This document shows, in pieces, positions 1 to 9,688 of a stretch of DNA of 30,316 bases. The position numbers and the translations under genes are program-made. Below the pieces are notes generated by a model. That model worked only from the letters and a program-made list of their open reading frames with translations, ran no database searches and had not been told where the DNA came from. Origin of the DNA: Chara braunii (lineage: Eukaryota > Streptophyta > Charophyceae > Charales > Characeae); the NCBI GenBank assembly GCA_003427395.1, contig BFEA01000587.1, positions 562,406 through 592,721 on the forward strand. The letters run 5' to 3'. The first letter of the stretch is position 1, and each line of letters starts with the position of its first letter.

Positions 1-236
1 AGTCTGCTAGGATTGCAGGGTCGGTGTGAGTAAAGTCGACCACTTTTTTCTCTCTCAAAAAGGTATCGCTAACTCCTGACCCATCAGTAGCGCGGTTAGT
101 CCCTATCCATCAGTCAAATGCATCGTGGGCACACTGTCGGGGTTCAATCTCCTGATGAGTCAGATAAAGTCCGACACAACGGTCTGACACAGTCATGCCT
201 TTGTGTTTGTGGAGTTGTGTATAGCGAACATGACAG

Positions 237-272
237 CACACACACACACACACAGACACACACACACACACA
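237..272. repeat. (CA)n microsatellite
   Basis: A run of CA dinucleotides with one GA interruption, directly visible. It lies in non-coding flank. Reading frames crossing it, and the neighbouring GA tract on the opposite strand, are low-complexity artefacts. Confidence 0.95.
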
Positions 273-323
273 TACAAACACAGATAGAGACAGGCACAGG
301 TAGTGGATAGGGAGAGGGAGACC

Positions 324-397
<74 letters not shown>
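324..397. repeat. (GA)n microsatellite
   Basis: About 74 bases of nearly pure GA with one AAAG interruption. It lies about 50 bases downstream of the CA tract and belongs to the same low-complexity flank. Confidence 0.95.
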
Positions 398-400
<3 letters not shown>

Positions 401-532
401 GTGAAAAGAAAAAGGGGAACCCCACACCCCGGGAGCCGGCTCCAGTGGACATCGCCATCGGGGGCTCACATCTGGCGAGCGGGAAGGAGCATCTCCTCTT
501 CCTTCCTTCCCGCTCCCTGAGGTTATGTGCGT

Positions 533-626
533 GAGGTCCAGACATGAGGTCCAGACGTGAGGTCCAGACGTGAGGTCCAGACATGAGGTCCAGACATGAG
601 GTCGTGAAATCCAGACATGAGGTCGG
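533..626. repeat. 13-bp minisatellite
   Basis: Five tandem copies of a 13-base unit, GAGGTCCAGACRT, followed by one longer degenerate copy and a partial copy. Copies differ mainly at one position, ACGT versus ACAT, which is a CpG to CpA change. Confidence 0.9.
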
Positions 627-1339
627 GATGAGGAGAAGGGGAGATGACGGATTCGCAAAAGCAAAGGATGAGACGGAAGGCAAGGAGAGGATAGGAAATA
701 TGGTAAGAATAGACGATAGGAAGAAAGAAGAAAGAATATGGTAAGAGTAGACAAGAGGAAGAAAGAAGAAAGAAGCATTTTCAATCAAGGGGACATATCC
801 CGCGTCAGTAAGGGGGCATGCCGTGTTGGAGGAGGGAGGAGAGAGCAGGGAGGAGCGAGCAGGGAGGAGGGAGGGGGGATTAAGGGGGCCGGGGGGATAT
901 ATTAACCTACCCTATCACTATCGCCCGGCTACATTCAGGTCCAGGTTCATTCGTACCAAAGTCGATATTATCCTCTCTCTCATTTGCCACGTAATGCAAG
1001 CCCCCCCCCCCCTCTCTCCAAGTCAGCTCGTGCACTCACCTCCGGACAGCTTGTCGTCGTGACCCCCAGTCAGCCTGTCGTCACCCACACGTGCCGTCCT
1101 TGCAACCCCCTCTACCTCCTCTCTCCCTCCTCTCCCTCCTATCCCTCCCCTCCCTTTCCTCCCTCGACTCCACCTCCTATCCTTCCCCCGATGTAAAGCC
1201 GGTCGCTTCGCCTCACTCCCTCTCAGCTTGCCAAGTCGGCAAAAGACATCTTCAGCTGCCGGCTAGCGACCAAGCCACGTCCTCCCTTCCCCCTCCCTTT
1301 CTTGCCCCCCGCGATTACACGTGTCCGCCGTGCGTCTCA
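627..1339. other. Low-complexity flank without a gene
   Basis: From 627 to about 890 the plus strand is purine-rich (AGGAAGAAAG and GGAGGA runs). From about 990 to 1340 it becomes pyrimidine-rich, with a C run near 1000 and many CTCCCTCC blocks. I see no coherent coding frame; the open frames here are repetitive Ser/Pro/Leu translations of the skewed sequence. Confidence 0.6.
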
Positions 1340-1600
1340 TTTTCCCTCCCTGTGCCCCCCACTTACCGGCGTCTGCGGACGAAATTGCGTTCGAGTCCCT
1401 CCGTTACTTCACTTCTACTACTCCGTTACTTCACATCTACTGCGGTAAGCACCCTCCTTGACAGACTCCAGATTTTTCAATCTGCATCCCTCCTACCCGG
1501 CGTCATCTGCGGACGGAATTGCGTTCAAGTCCTCCGTTACTTCAGTCCTTGAGAGGATTGAGATTCCTCCCTCGGCCTCCCACCTACCCGGGTCCGTGGG
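1340..1600. repeat. ~130-bp diverged direct repeat
   Basis: The block around 1366-1412 (CCGGCGTCTGCGGACGAAAT and onward through CTCCGTTACTTC) recurs around 1497-1545 with small indels. A further partial copy of the intervening part (CCTTGA, then CCTACCCGGG) lies at 1549-1592. It may be part of an older repeat. No coding capacity is supported. Confidence 0.6.
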
Positions 1601-1685
1601 GAACTGGGGCCAGGGCACGTCGGGGAACTGCCTCGAGGTGTCCCGCGCTCCGCTGCGGAATTCCTCGTTTCAAAAAAAACGAAAA

Positions 1686-1706
1686 GAATTTCTCGTTTCG
1701 AAATTC
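1686..1706. repeat. Short inverted repeat at the retroposon target
   Basis: GAATTTC at 1686-1692 and GAAATTC at 1700-1706 are perfect inverted arms around a 7-base spacer. The second arm runs into the first copy of the retroposon target motif. Whether the hairpin affects targeting is unknown. Confidence 0.5.
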
Positions 1707-1714
1707 CTATAGAG
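1705..1714 (+). repeat. Target-site motif copy 1
   Basis: TCCTATAGAG stands immediately before the first LINE. The same ten bases, extended to TCCTATAGAGGG, follow the A-rich tails of all three downstream elements. I read it as the 5' target-site duplication of LINE-1. Here it is followed by AA rather than GG. Confidence 0.75.
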
Positions 1715-1740
1715 AACGCCCTGGGAACGGAGCGAGCGGC

Positions 1741-1850
1741 GTTACCGGGCGACTAGCGTAGCGCTCCGCTATCGCCGTCACCTGGCGCGGTTAGCGCGCA
1801 AGGTGCTACCGGGCCGTTCACCTCGCCACTGCGACGAGGCACGGAGGAGG
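1741..1850 (+). promoter_or_regulatory. Conserved LINE 5' head with hairpin
   Basis: This GC-rich block aligns with 8329-8430 at the start of LINE-2: both contain TACCGGGCGA, TAGCGCTCC and a CCTCG...CGAGG hairpin a little further on. Conservation at the extreme 5' end in two otherwise diverged elements suggests a promoter or 5' RNA structure. That function is inference. Confidence 0.5.
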
Positions 1851-1973
1851 CCCTGCTCTCTCTCTCGTCGAGAGTGGGGCATAGCCCGCGATGCAGGAGC
1901 TCTCACCCTGGTAGTCCGTCTACATGTAGGGTTAGGGCAAGATGGGCTATGGTGAATGGTTACTTTCCTTTTA

Positions 1974-2740
1974 AGATGATGCCTACTGAGGTAACAAACC
2001 TTCCAGGTGTGGTCACAGAGCCGGCCAGTGTCGGATTCTACCTCGTATCTCCGAGAAAAATGGACGAAACTTACGCCGCCATATCCGGACTTATCGGACC
2101 TCGCGTTCTCGAGTGAATAATGCTGACATAGGAGGTAGATGCACTGTTGCTCGTTCACACCGGGGGAGACCAGGTAATAGGCAGTCACTCAATTTTCAAG
2201 ATGCATCCTTACTGATGTAACAAGACTCGCCAAGTGTGGTAAAGATAGAGGCAAGGGTTGGACTCTCCCAATGGCATGTATTTCCGTAAGTGAACCCCCG
2301 GAGTCTGCGCCGCCATATCCGGAGCCCTTGGCCATGTGTTCCAGAGGTCGGGTAGAGTGGCATAGGCGGTAGATACACCAGTGCTAGCGTTTACCGAGTA
2401 AGGCCAGGCGTGGGTTACTCTTGCATCAAGTGATACAATTACTGAAGTAACAACAAAGGTCAGGCGTCGTAACTGAAGCGGCCAGAATAGGCCTCGGCTT
2501 CGTATCTCCGTGGAGAAATGTCCGAGTTTGCGCCACCATTCCGGAGGCCTCGAATCCCGATCCCCATGGTTTGGGAACTGACGAAGTAGGTAGTAGGGCA
2601 CCAATGCATGGTCATACGCCAGCAGCCGGGAGATAGCAGGTGATAAATCTCGGTGCAGGATATGTTCACTAAGGTAGCATGGTGCCGACATACCCCATAC
2701 TCCTGGACCGGAGGCGCGGATAAATCCGATTGTTTTCCGA
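1974..2740 (+). repeat. ~228-bp tandem repeats in LINE-1 5' UTR
   Basis: Anchors of the form TACTGAGGTAACAA occur at 1984, 2210 and 2440, and a weaker CACTAAGGTAGCAT at 2668, giving spacings of 226, 230 and 228 bases. Other parts recur in register, including GCCGCCATATCCGGA, CGTATCTCCG and a TAGGCGGTAGAT-like block. There are three diverged copies and a partial fourth. Long minus-strand open frames in this stretch follow the repeat and have no other support. Confidence 0.75.
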
Positions 2741-3213
2741 TCGGAGTTCCAACCTAAAGATGGAGTAACCTCAGCCATCTCGATTGGTAAAATATGGACA
2801 AATCTCGAATTAACCAGAGTAAAATTCCCAATCTGATGTTCGGGGAAAGTTATAAGTTTCCTCCGGGTTTCGCGTACTCGAAGTTAGAGGAGGTAAATTC
2901 ACCTTTTATTCGGGATGAGCTTTGCACTGAACGGGATTGGAGTTGGCAAGTAATTCGGGAGCTCGGACAGGGTAAATTCGAGATGGTAAGAGGTAACTAT
3001 AGTAACTAGTGGGGTACGTACATATTTCACCAAAACAAATCGCCTGGAGATAGGTTAGAAGGTTCAGGACTAGAATCCCGAAGTGACGGCAGGAAGTAAC
3101 CTCGTTACGAATCTGAGATCGAAGTGGAATTTTTACCGCACCCACTTAGTTCACGGACGGAAGTGCGGGGTGCATTTTGTCCGTCACCCCGCCGGTAACT
3201 GTCGCCCTAGTGT

Positions 3214-3417
3214 ATGATAGATTCGCCGTGTAATGGCAACAAGGATCACAACAAAAGCAGCTTCTCTTATCCGCGGTCACTTCATAGGGCTCCAGGACAC
3301 CTGGATCACAACGCTGCTCCAAGGGCACATCAGCAAGGAAGCACGTGGGAACACAATCACACAATGGAGTTCAGTCAGACACCCGCATCCAATCACAAGC
3401 GGAACGCAACACAGTAA
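3214..3417 (+). CDS. Small ORF ending against LINE-1 ORF2 start
   Basis: A 67-codon frame rich in Asn, His, Gln and Ser. Its stop TAA (3415-3417) directly abuts the ATG of ORF2 at 3418 (TAAATG). It has no recognisable domain. LINE-2 has an ORF in the same place (12138-12470) that overlaps its ORF2 ATG, although I cannot align the two proteins convincingly. It may be the tail of an ORF1-like protein kept for stop/restart translation of ORF2, or it may be chance. Confidence 0.35.
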   Translation: MIDSPCNGNKDHNKSSFSYPRSLHRAPGHLDHNAAPRAHQQGSTWEHNHTMEFSQTPASNHKRNATQ

Positions 3418-6400
3418 ATGGATAGAATCAGAGTTGTCGCCTGGAATGTGCGGGGGTTAGGGGACTTGAATGGTAGAGCCAGAAGGAGTCGTGTGAAGAG
3501 CTGACTTCACGAACGGAAGGTCAACGTGGTTTTGCTGCAGGAATCCAAGCTGAATGAAGAAAAACTAAGGGACATTGCACTTTGGTGGGACGGCCCGCAG
3601 GTTTGGGCCTCGGTCTAGGGCACCCGGGGAGGTGTGGGCATCTTGTTGCACCGGAACCTGCAGGCACAGGTGATTGATTCAGAAACAGACATTTGGGGGA
3701 GATGGGCCTGGATGAAGATTGGGATAGGGAGTGAGGAATGAGCCATCATGACAGTGTACGCCCACACGGACGTGGGGAGGAGAGCTACCTTCTTCTCCAA
3801 ACTGATGCTGCAGGTCCCCAAGGCGGATAAGTTCTTGATTGCGGGGGACTGGAATGTGTCCTTGGACGAAGCATTGCGGGTTAGTTCGCAGTCAGCAAAC
3901 AGAAAGGACGCTCTAACGTTGTTAGACTTCAGCACAGAATTGGACCTCAGGGACCCGTTCCCGATCCTCAACCCAGACGACCCAGGGTATACCTGGACGT
4001 CAAACCTCCAGCTAGTAACGAGAAGGCGACTGGATTTTTTTCTGCTTGCGGATCAGCTAATGGAGAGAGTTACCGCAGTGCGCCAAGAGGGGAATCCAGT
4101 GTCGGACCACAAGCCGGTGGTCGCGGACATTAAGCTGCACTTGGGGATGGCGAGGGGCAGGGGTTTCTTTCGTGTCAACAACCAGATCTTGAGTGTGCCA
4201 GGGGTAAACTTATGGGTGTCCAATCACATGTCCAGCTGGGAGAGCACTAGACCGCTGTTCAGCTCAACAGCGGAGTGGTTTGATGGAGGCATAGCCATCT
4301 CTTCAGGGGTACTAGACGTGATTTCCAGGATCCTGGCCAAATCCAGGAACAAAGAAGAAGCGGATTGCAAAAGGAAAGTGGAGGAAGCAGAGGACCGCAT
4401 GGGGGGCCATCCAATCTCAACAATGGTATGGGCAGCGGAGCGGGAAAGGAGGATGGCGGATTGGGATGTCTTGCAAGAAGGAAAGCAGAAAAGGTGGTCA
4501 GATCTGCTCAAAGAGAAGGGGATCGAGGTGCACGACAAGATGTCGAAGGAGACCTTTCGCAAACTGTTGCCTAGCAGGAATCAGCAACAGATGATCGCGT
4601 TAAAGCACCCCTTCGATGAGTCGGCCCCTCCTGCGTGCACAGCAGCAGGCATGCTCCAATATGCAAGTCTCTACTACAAGGACATCCTCACGACTAGAAG
4701 ACCACTGAACAACGTGAACTCGGACCTCTCCAGGGAATCGAACATGTGGGAAGACACTACAGCAAGGCTGGGTACATCTGCAAAGTTAGATTTGGATAGA
4801 CCCCTCACCCTAGAGGAATTAACACAGACACTCAAGTCTATGGCAAAGGGAAAATCCCCCGGAGTGGATGGGCTGACAGTAGAATTTTATGTTGCAAACT
4901 GGAGGGTCTTCGGCCCCTTGCTAGTGGAACTCTACAACGAAATCCTAGTAGGGGGTCGCCTGGGTAGGGGCATGACGCATGGAGTGATTGTTGTTCTATT
5001 CAAGAAGGGGGACAAGGCGGAGGTAAGGAACTGCCGCCCGATATCATTGCTGAATGTATCATACAAGATCCTCGCAAAGTCTTTGGCGCGTCGCCTCTCC
5101 AAGTTCCTCCCGGACCTGGTGGAGAAGGATCAGGGGGCCTTTGTTCAGGGTCGCTCAATTTTTAACAACATAGTAATGGCAGTTGAGACTCTGGAGGTGG
5201 TGCAAAAAGAGAACTTGGACGTAGCGGTGCTCCTCCTGGATCTGGAGAAAGCATACGACAAAGTGGGGCTTACCACGTTGAGAAGGATGGGTTTTGGAGA
5301 GAACTTCTGCGCCTGGATCATAGCCATGTACACCCACGCCTCATCAGCGGTCATGATAAATGGTCACCTCTCAGAGCCGTTCCCACTGACAAGGTCGCTT
5401 CGTCAGGGTTGCCCCCTGGCCCCTCTTGTCTTCGTGCTGCAGATGGAAGTGCTGCTGAACAAGATAAGGCAGCATTCGGACATAAGAGGACTGCAGCTGC
5501 ATAACGGGGAGGACTGCAGAGTGAAGGCGTTGGCGGACGACCTCTTCGCAGTAAGCAAAAACACAGCAGGATCTCCGACCGCCTTGAAAACGGTAATGCG
5601 AGACTACTCTCGCCTGTCGGAAGCCTCAGTTAATTGGAACAAGTCCACCTACCTGCTGTCGGCCCAGTTTGAACTCAAGGTAGAATGGGGGATGAGGAGA
5701 GTGGAGAATGGGGAGGAGGAGCGTTTTTGGGGGGTATTGATCAGCCTGCAAGTGGGAGCAACCTCCCAAGGCCTTCTCCTTCAGCAGCGAATCACAGCTC
5801 GCCTCAGAATCTGGGGCACGGCTTGGCACCTATCCATCATAGGGAGAGCTTTGGTCTCCAATGTCGCGGTGTTCTCCATCCTGTGGTTTGTCTCCACAGT
5901 AAGGGAGTTAGCAGCGGGCGTCGTTAAGTTCATCAAGAGGTTAGTAGCCAGATTCCTATGGAAGCCGCACACTCAAAACAACGAAGGTTTCATATCTAAA
6001 GTTGCGATGGAGTTGCTGACATACCCCAGGGAAAAGGGGGGTCTGGGACTCATTGACCCCGGCGAAAGAACCAGGCTCAGCTGAGAGGCTGGGTAGCAAA
6101 GGTTGCCACAAGATCTGAGTCGGAGCACTGGGTACTGCTTGCTGAACGCATCCTGATGTCTGATTGGGGACTAAAGAGGGCAAAGGATGTCTGGGCATGT
6201 TTTTTCATTCCGTCATTCAAAAAGAAGAGACTCAAGTCTGCATTTTGGGAGGCAATCCGCAAAGCATGGCAGCAGGCCCCGCCTGATATGCAGAGCACTC
6301 CAACTACCAAGGAGGAGGTCCTGAACCAGATTTTGTTTGAGAACCCATATATCACCAAACAAAACTCTGGTCCGTTCCCTGCGGATGGATCGACAGGCAG

Positions 6401-7735
6401 CTTTGGGTAAGCTTGGGTCAAGCGGGGTATAGTCCGGATCGAGGATCTGTGGTCCCTTGCCCTAGGGGGATGGAGACCGCTGTCGGAACTCAAGGAATCG
6501 TTAAGAGGGCTGCAACTAGTAGAGCGACACTGGCGAGAAATCATTAACTCTATTCCTCGTATGTGGTTGGAGTTGCTAGGTCCAGAGGGTCTAGACCCGC
6601 TCGGGTTCTGGTACGTTTCAGATCAGGAGCTGGAGGGCAACGTGCTGTGGAAAGTGAAAGAGATACTTCAAAGTGGTTTCCGCATAGTAGACCGTTGACG
6701 CTGTTCCGGTCCATTCAATGTCCTAGATTGGATAGAGGAAGAGATTGTAATGCAGTGGGACGACCCTGCCCAGGTCCGGGTAGTGGAGTGAAAGGGTAAA
6801 GGATCGCTGTCGAATAGGCTCACCTGGGTAGGAAAGACCCCTCTGCGACAACTCAGCATTGATCCGCTGGCTTGGGGCTGGGTCAGCGGAGGGTCAGAGA
6901 AGCCCCGCTCAGATTGCTAGAGTACACAGTGGCGGAAGGATACCAGCAGTCCGCAAGACAGATCAAAGAACCAGTGCAGGTGGCCACCTCACGTTGGCAG
7001 GCGGTCTGGGGCGAAGAGCTGACGAACGCGAAACAAGACTTCGAGAGATTGTGGAAGGCACTNACCCTACTCCCNAATGGGAAGCANGTAAGCATCCTCT
7101 GGCTNCTTTCCCTGATGGNGACCCCGTCGGCAGTCTGGCTCCTAAGCAAGGGAATGGGGGTGGAACCTGGCTGTACCAGGTGCAGATGGNCGTTCGAGTC
7201 CACCCGGCATCTGTGGTGGGACTGTCCANCATCCAAAAGGATCTGGAACTGGTGGACCCACCACTGGAGGGAATTCGGAGGACAGGAAGTGAACTGGGAT
7301 GAAAAATGGGTGTTGCTGGGCTTTCTTCCTCCAAACACAGTATCCCACAGGGGATGGGGTTATATGGCTCACGTGATCAGGGGACTGATCTGTGAAGTCA
7401 TTTGGACGGACAGGAACAGGTCGAGATTGGGGTTATATGGCTCACGTGATCAGGGGACTGATCTGTGAAGTCATTTGGACGGACAGGAACAGGTCGAGAT
7501 TCCAGAGGAAATACATGTCGGCTCTGGAAATCAAGTTCATGATAAAAAAGGTCTGAGACACGCTATACTGGTGGACTGGAGAAGGAAAGCAAAAGCAGGG
7601 AAAGGTAGTCCACGTCAGTTGCGCTGGTTTCGAAGGACGTGGGGAATGTGCCCACAACTTGCATCTCTACATCCGCTCAAGGGCTTGATCCTCGCTGAGT
7701 GGCTGCTGGAAACAGATAAGGGAACCAAGAATTAG
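3418..7735 (+). pseudogene. LINE-1 ORF2 (APE endonuclease-RT), decayed
   Basis: ORF2 makes the target nick and the cDNA in L1 elements. The start ATGGATAGA matches the start of the LINE-2 ORF2. The APE endonuclease domain shows LLQESKL, AGDWN and SDHKP. The reverse transcriptase shows KGKSPGVDG, CRPISLLN, DQGAFVQGRS, the catalytic DLEKAYDK, LRQGCPLAP and the second catalytic box LADD. A C-terminal CTRCRW...ESTRHLWWDC motif is the CCHC zf-RVT type. Breaks: TGA at 3502, TAG at 3616, TGA at 3739, a -1 frameshift near 6063, TAA at 6408, TGA at 6696 and 6789, further frame changes around 6820-6870, and a 73-bp duplication at 7356-7501. Compared with LINE-2 there is also a four-codon deletion just after the catalytic Asp box (near 5266). 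The longest uninterrupted part is 3748-6084. It cannot encode a working protein as it stands. Confidence 0.92.
7356..7501 (+). repeat. Perfect 73-bp tandem duplication in ORF2
   Basis: Bases 7356-7428 are repeated exactly at 7429-7501. LINE-2 has a single copy of the corresponding segment (~16433-16506). As 73 is not a multiple of three, it shifts the frame. Perfect identity in a decayed element means a recent duplication or an assembly error. Single Ns lie upstream at 7063-7229. Confidence 0.95.
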
Positions 7736-8248
7736 TGATAGAAGTTAGACAAGCCTAGCCTCAACTGGTTATAGTGAGGCTAGGCGGTACTGGTTCTTGA
7801 CAGGATGAATAGGGAGGTAGTTGTGCGCCCAACCAGGGAACTCGGTTGAGTAAGGCCACCGTGGGCCGCTAGGAGAGTGTCAGTAGGGCCGGACCGCTCC
7901 GGGTCCTCGGGGCCGTTTTAGTCCCTGAAGTGGGTGAGCCTTCAGGCAGGCGGTGCCAATCCTGCATATCGAAGTTTTCAATGCTAAGTCTCTGTTCTAC
8001 TTTAATGTCAACTGATAGACCTTTTAAGCATTCACGAGTTTGCGGGGGGTTAGGCAGGTTGTCGCCAGTATTTGCTATGTTTAAAGCTTGCAAGTAGAAT
8101 ACAGACAGGTACAGGTTAGGACTGGAAGTCAGCTAGTCTGACCTCCGCAGGTGAAAACCTGTAAGCTAAGCTGGCTGATGCTGTCAGATATCTCCGGGTT
8201 GATTTGTGAGGTTCCCGACCTCCTTCCCGTATTATTAATGAACTGTTG

Positions 8249-8251
<3 letters not shown>
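7736..8251 (+). other. LINE-1 3' UTR with conserved tail hairpins
   Basis: Two blocks align with the LINE-2 3' UTR: 7829-7930 (with ACTCGGTT, GGCC and TTAGTCCC landmarks) and 8145-8223. The second block contains GCAGG...CCTGT and GAGGTTCCCGACCTC, both able to form hairpins, and ends about 30 bases before the A tract. In several LINE clades a 3' stem-loop is what the reverse transcriptase recognises; I infer the same role here. Confidence 0.65.

Positions 8252-8287
<36 letters not shown>
8252..8287 (+). other. Poly(A) tail of LINE-1
   Basis: Thirty-six uninterrupted A residues end the element, as expected for target-primed reverse transcription of a polyadenylated RNA. The tract is followed at once by target motif copy 2. 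Confidence 0.95.
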
Positions 8288-8290
<3 letters not shown>

Positions 8291-8299
8291 TATAGAGGG
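8288..8299 (+). repeat. Target-site motif copy 2
   Basis: TCCTATAGAGGG sits between the LINE-1 poly(A) and the LINE-2 head. It serves as the 3' duplication of LINE-1 and the 5' duplication of LINE-2. Confidence 0.85.
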
Positions 8300-8325
8300 T
8301 TGAGAAAAGAATATGACGGGGGAGC

Positions 8326-8430
8326 GTTGGTACCGGGCGAATAGCGGTAGCGCTCCGGTAACTGCGCCACTACGCGTTTCACCGCGCGTAGCGCTGTTTA
8401 CCCGTGAGCCTCGCCGTCGTGACGAGGAAC
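8326..8430 (+). promoter_or_regulatory. LINE-2 5' head, conserved with LINE-1
   Basis: Counterpart of 1741-1850, sharing TACCGGGCGA, TAGCGCTCC and the CCTCG...CGAGG hairpin with a 9-base loop near 8409-8427. No TATA box is evident. An internal promoter would be usual for L1-type elements, but this is inferred. Confidence 0.5.
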
Positions 8431-9688
8431 GGGACGAAGGACGTGCGCGCCTACCTCTGTGGGTGGAGGCCATGCCTCGAAGCACTGTTCCCTTCTCGAA
8501 CAGTCCATAGCGTTGGTAGGGTAAGTCTTATCTCACTCCATAGCCGCTGGTTAGTTGACATGGCACAAGAGAAGAACTCGGGATTACCAGATGAACGGTG
8601 CTCTTATGAATGATGGTCTGAAGTTCAAGGAATGGGTTAGGGTTGTTACCATGGTAACAACGACAACTTACCTCTCGCGACCCAACTGGTTTCGTTGTTG
8701 GGTACGGCTCACGCTTGGAACACGCTCCGCTTGGCTACAATCATTCAAACCACAACCTTAGTTATAGCAGGGAGTATGAGGAACCGATCATTGTCCGTGG
8801 ATGCAGCTCCTTTGCACTAAATCCTACCTCATGTGAAAGTGGGCACGATTGATTTCTTATCCACCCGAGTCATAGTCATAACAGAGCTTAGTGGGAATCG
8901 ACCATCGCCTACAAGTACAACCTTACTCAATGTATCTCCGCCCATGGAAGCTCTCAATCCGGAGATAATCCCCATTTGCGAGATTGATTTAGCCAAGACG
9001 CACATACCATCCTCAGGGCAGATTCGTGGGTTCGGCCCTCAAGTAAGGAGATAGGTATTGGAAGGTAATTAACTACAACCGCCACATCGTCAATGGTGAG
9101 TCTCGGCAAAGGAAAAATTAGGAAGACCGGCTCAGTACATTCTCAATAGCGGATTACCAACATCTGTCCGTGCCTTGCTTCGGATACTTGCTTGCTGCGG
9201 ATTACCAACATTTGTCCGTGCCTTTCTTTGGACACTTGCTTGCGAGTAATAGAGCACAGTCCAAGGGGGTAAGGGAAATCTGGGGACTCGAAAGATAGAG
9301 GAAGGATTAGCGTTCGGCAATGTCAACAAAGGAGGGAGGAAAACAAACCGATACAACGCCGTCTTGACTGCCGCTCGTTATCGCTGTGAGAGCCGCCACG
9401 TGCCGCGACAGGAAAGAAGAGGTTGTTGAGCCCCAGTCACAGGGACCTCCCACATGCATAACCTTCCGCTCATACAGATGGATCCGTACGCACAGCTCAA
9501 GGTAGCAAGATTATTTAATCAGCACAATCGATCTACTGCCTGCTGGTCTCCTTCGACATACGGAAGGAACGATCTTCCCGGGTGATCCCATTTGCTAGTC
9601 TGGTTTGTCTTTCACGGTCTAATCCACCAGTCTACAGGCAACGAAGAGAGAGTGACACGGCGTCAACAGAAGCCGAGCTACTCAGAAG
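8431..9688 (+). other. LINE-2 5' UTR
   Basis: About 1.25 kb with no supported coding frame. Unlike LINE-1 it lacks the ~228-bp repeat array, so the two elements differ in this part of the 5' region. It holds the short tandem repeat at 9149-9244 and otherwise nothing I can identify. Confidence 0.55.
9149..9244 (+). repeat. 48-bp tandem repeat in LINE-2 5' UTR
   Basis: Two copies of a 48-base unit beginning GCGGATTACCAACAT at 9149 and 9197. They differ at a handful of positions, mostly C/T changes. Confidence 0.85.

Larger units (their letters stand above)
1715..8287 (+). mobile_element. LINE-1: L1-type retrotransposon lacking ORF1
   Basis: A ~6.6-kb non-LTR retrotransposon bounded by the target motif on both sides and ending in a 36-base A tract. 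Order: GC-rich head (1741-1850), tandem 5' repeats (~1974-2740), a small ORF, a decayed endonuclease/reverse transcriptase ORF2 (3418-7735), a 3' UTR and poly(A). ORF2 and both UTR ends align with LINE-2, so the two belong to related subfamilies. LINE-2 carries ~2.3 kb of ORF1-type coding sequence between its 5' region and ORF2. LINE-1 has no recognisable counterpart, so it is either an internally deleted copy or a non-autonomous form. It also carries nonsense codons, frameshifts and a 73-bp duplication. Confidence 0.9.

Noticed and set aside
110-788. Long minus-strand ORFs of 224 and 214 codons
   Set aside because: They are translations of the GA, CA and minisatellite repeats (Ser/Leu and Cys/Val runs) with no domain.
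2668-2682. CTAAGGTAGC resembling the 28S rDNA R2 target
   Set aside because: Only a short match, inside a repeat unit where the other copies read CTGAGGTAAC; there is no rDNA around it.
2209-2778. 189-codon minus-strand ORF in LINE-1
   Set aside because: It lies inside the ~228-bp tandem repeat array, opposite to the element, with no recognisable motif.
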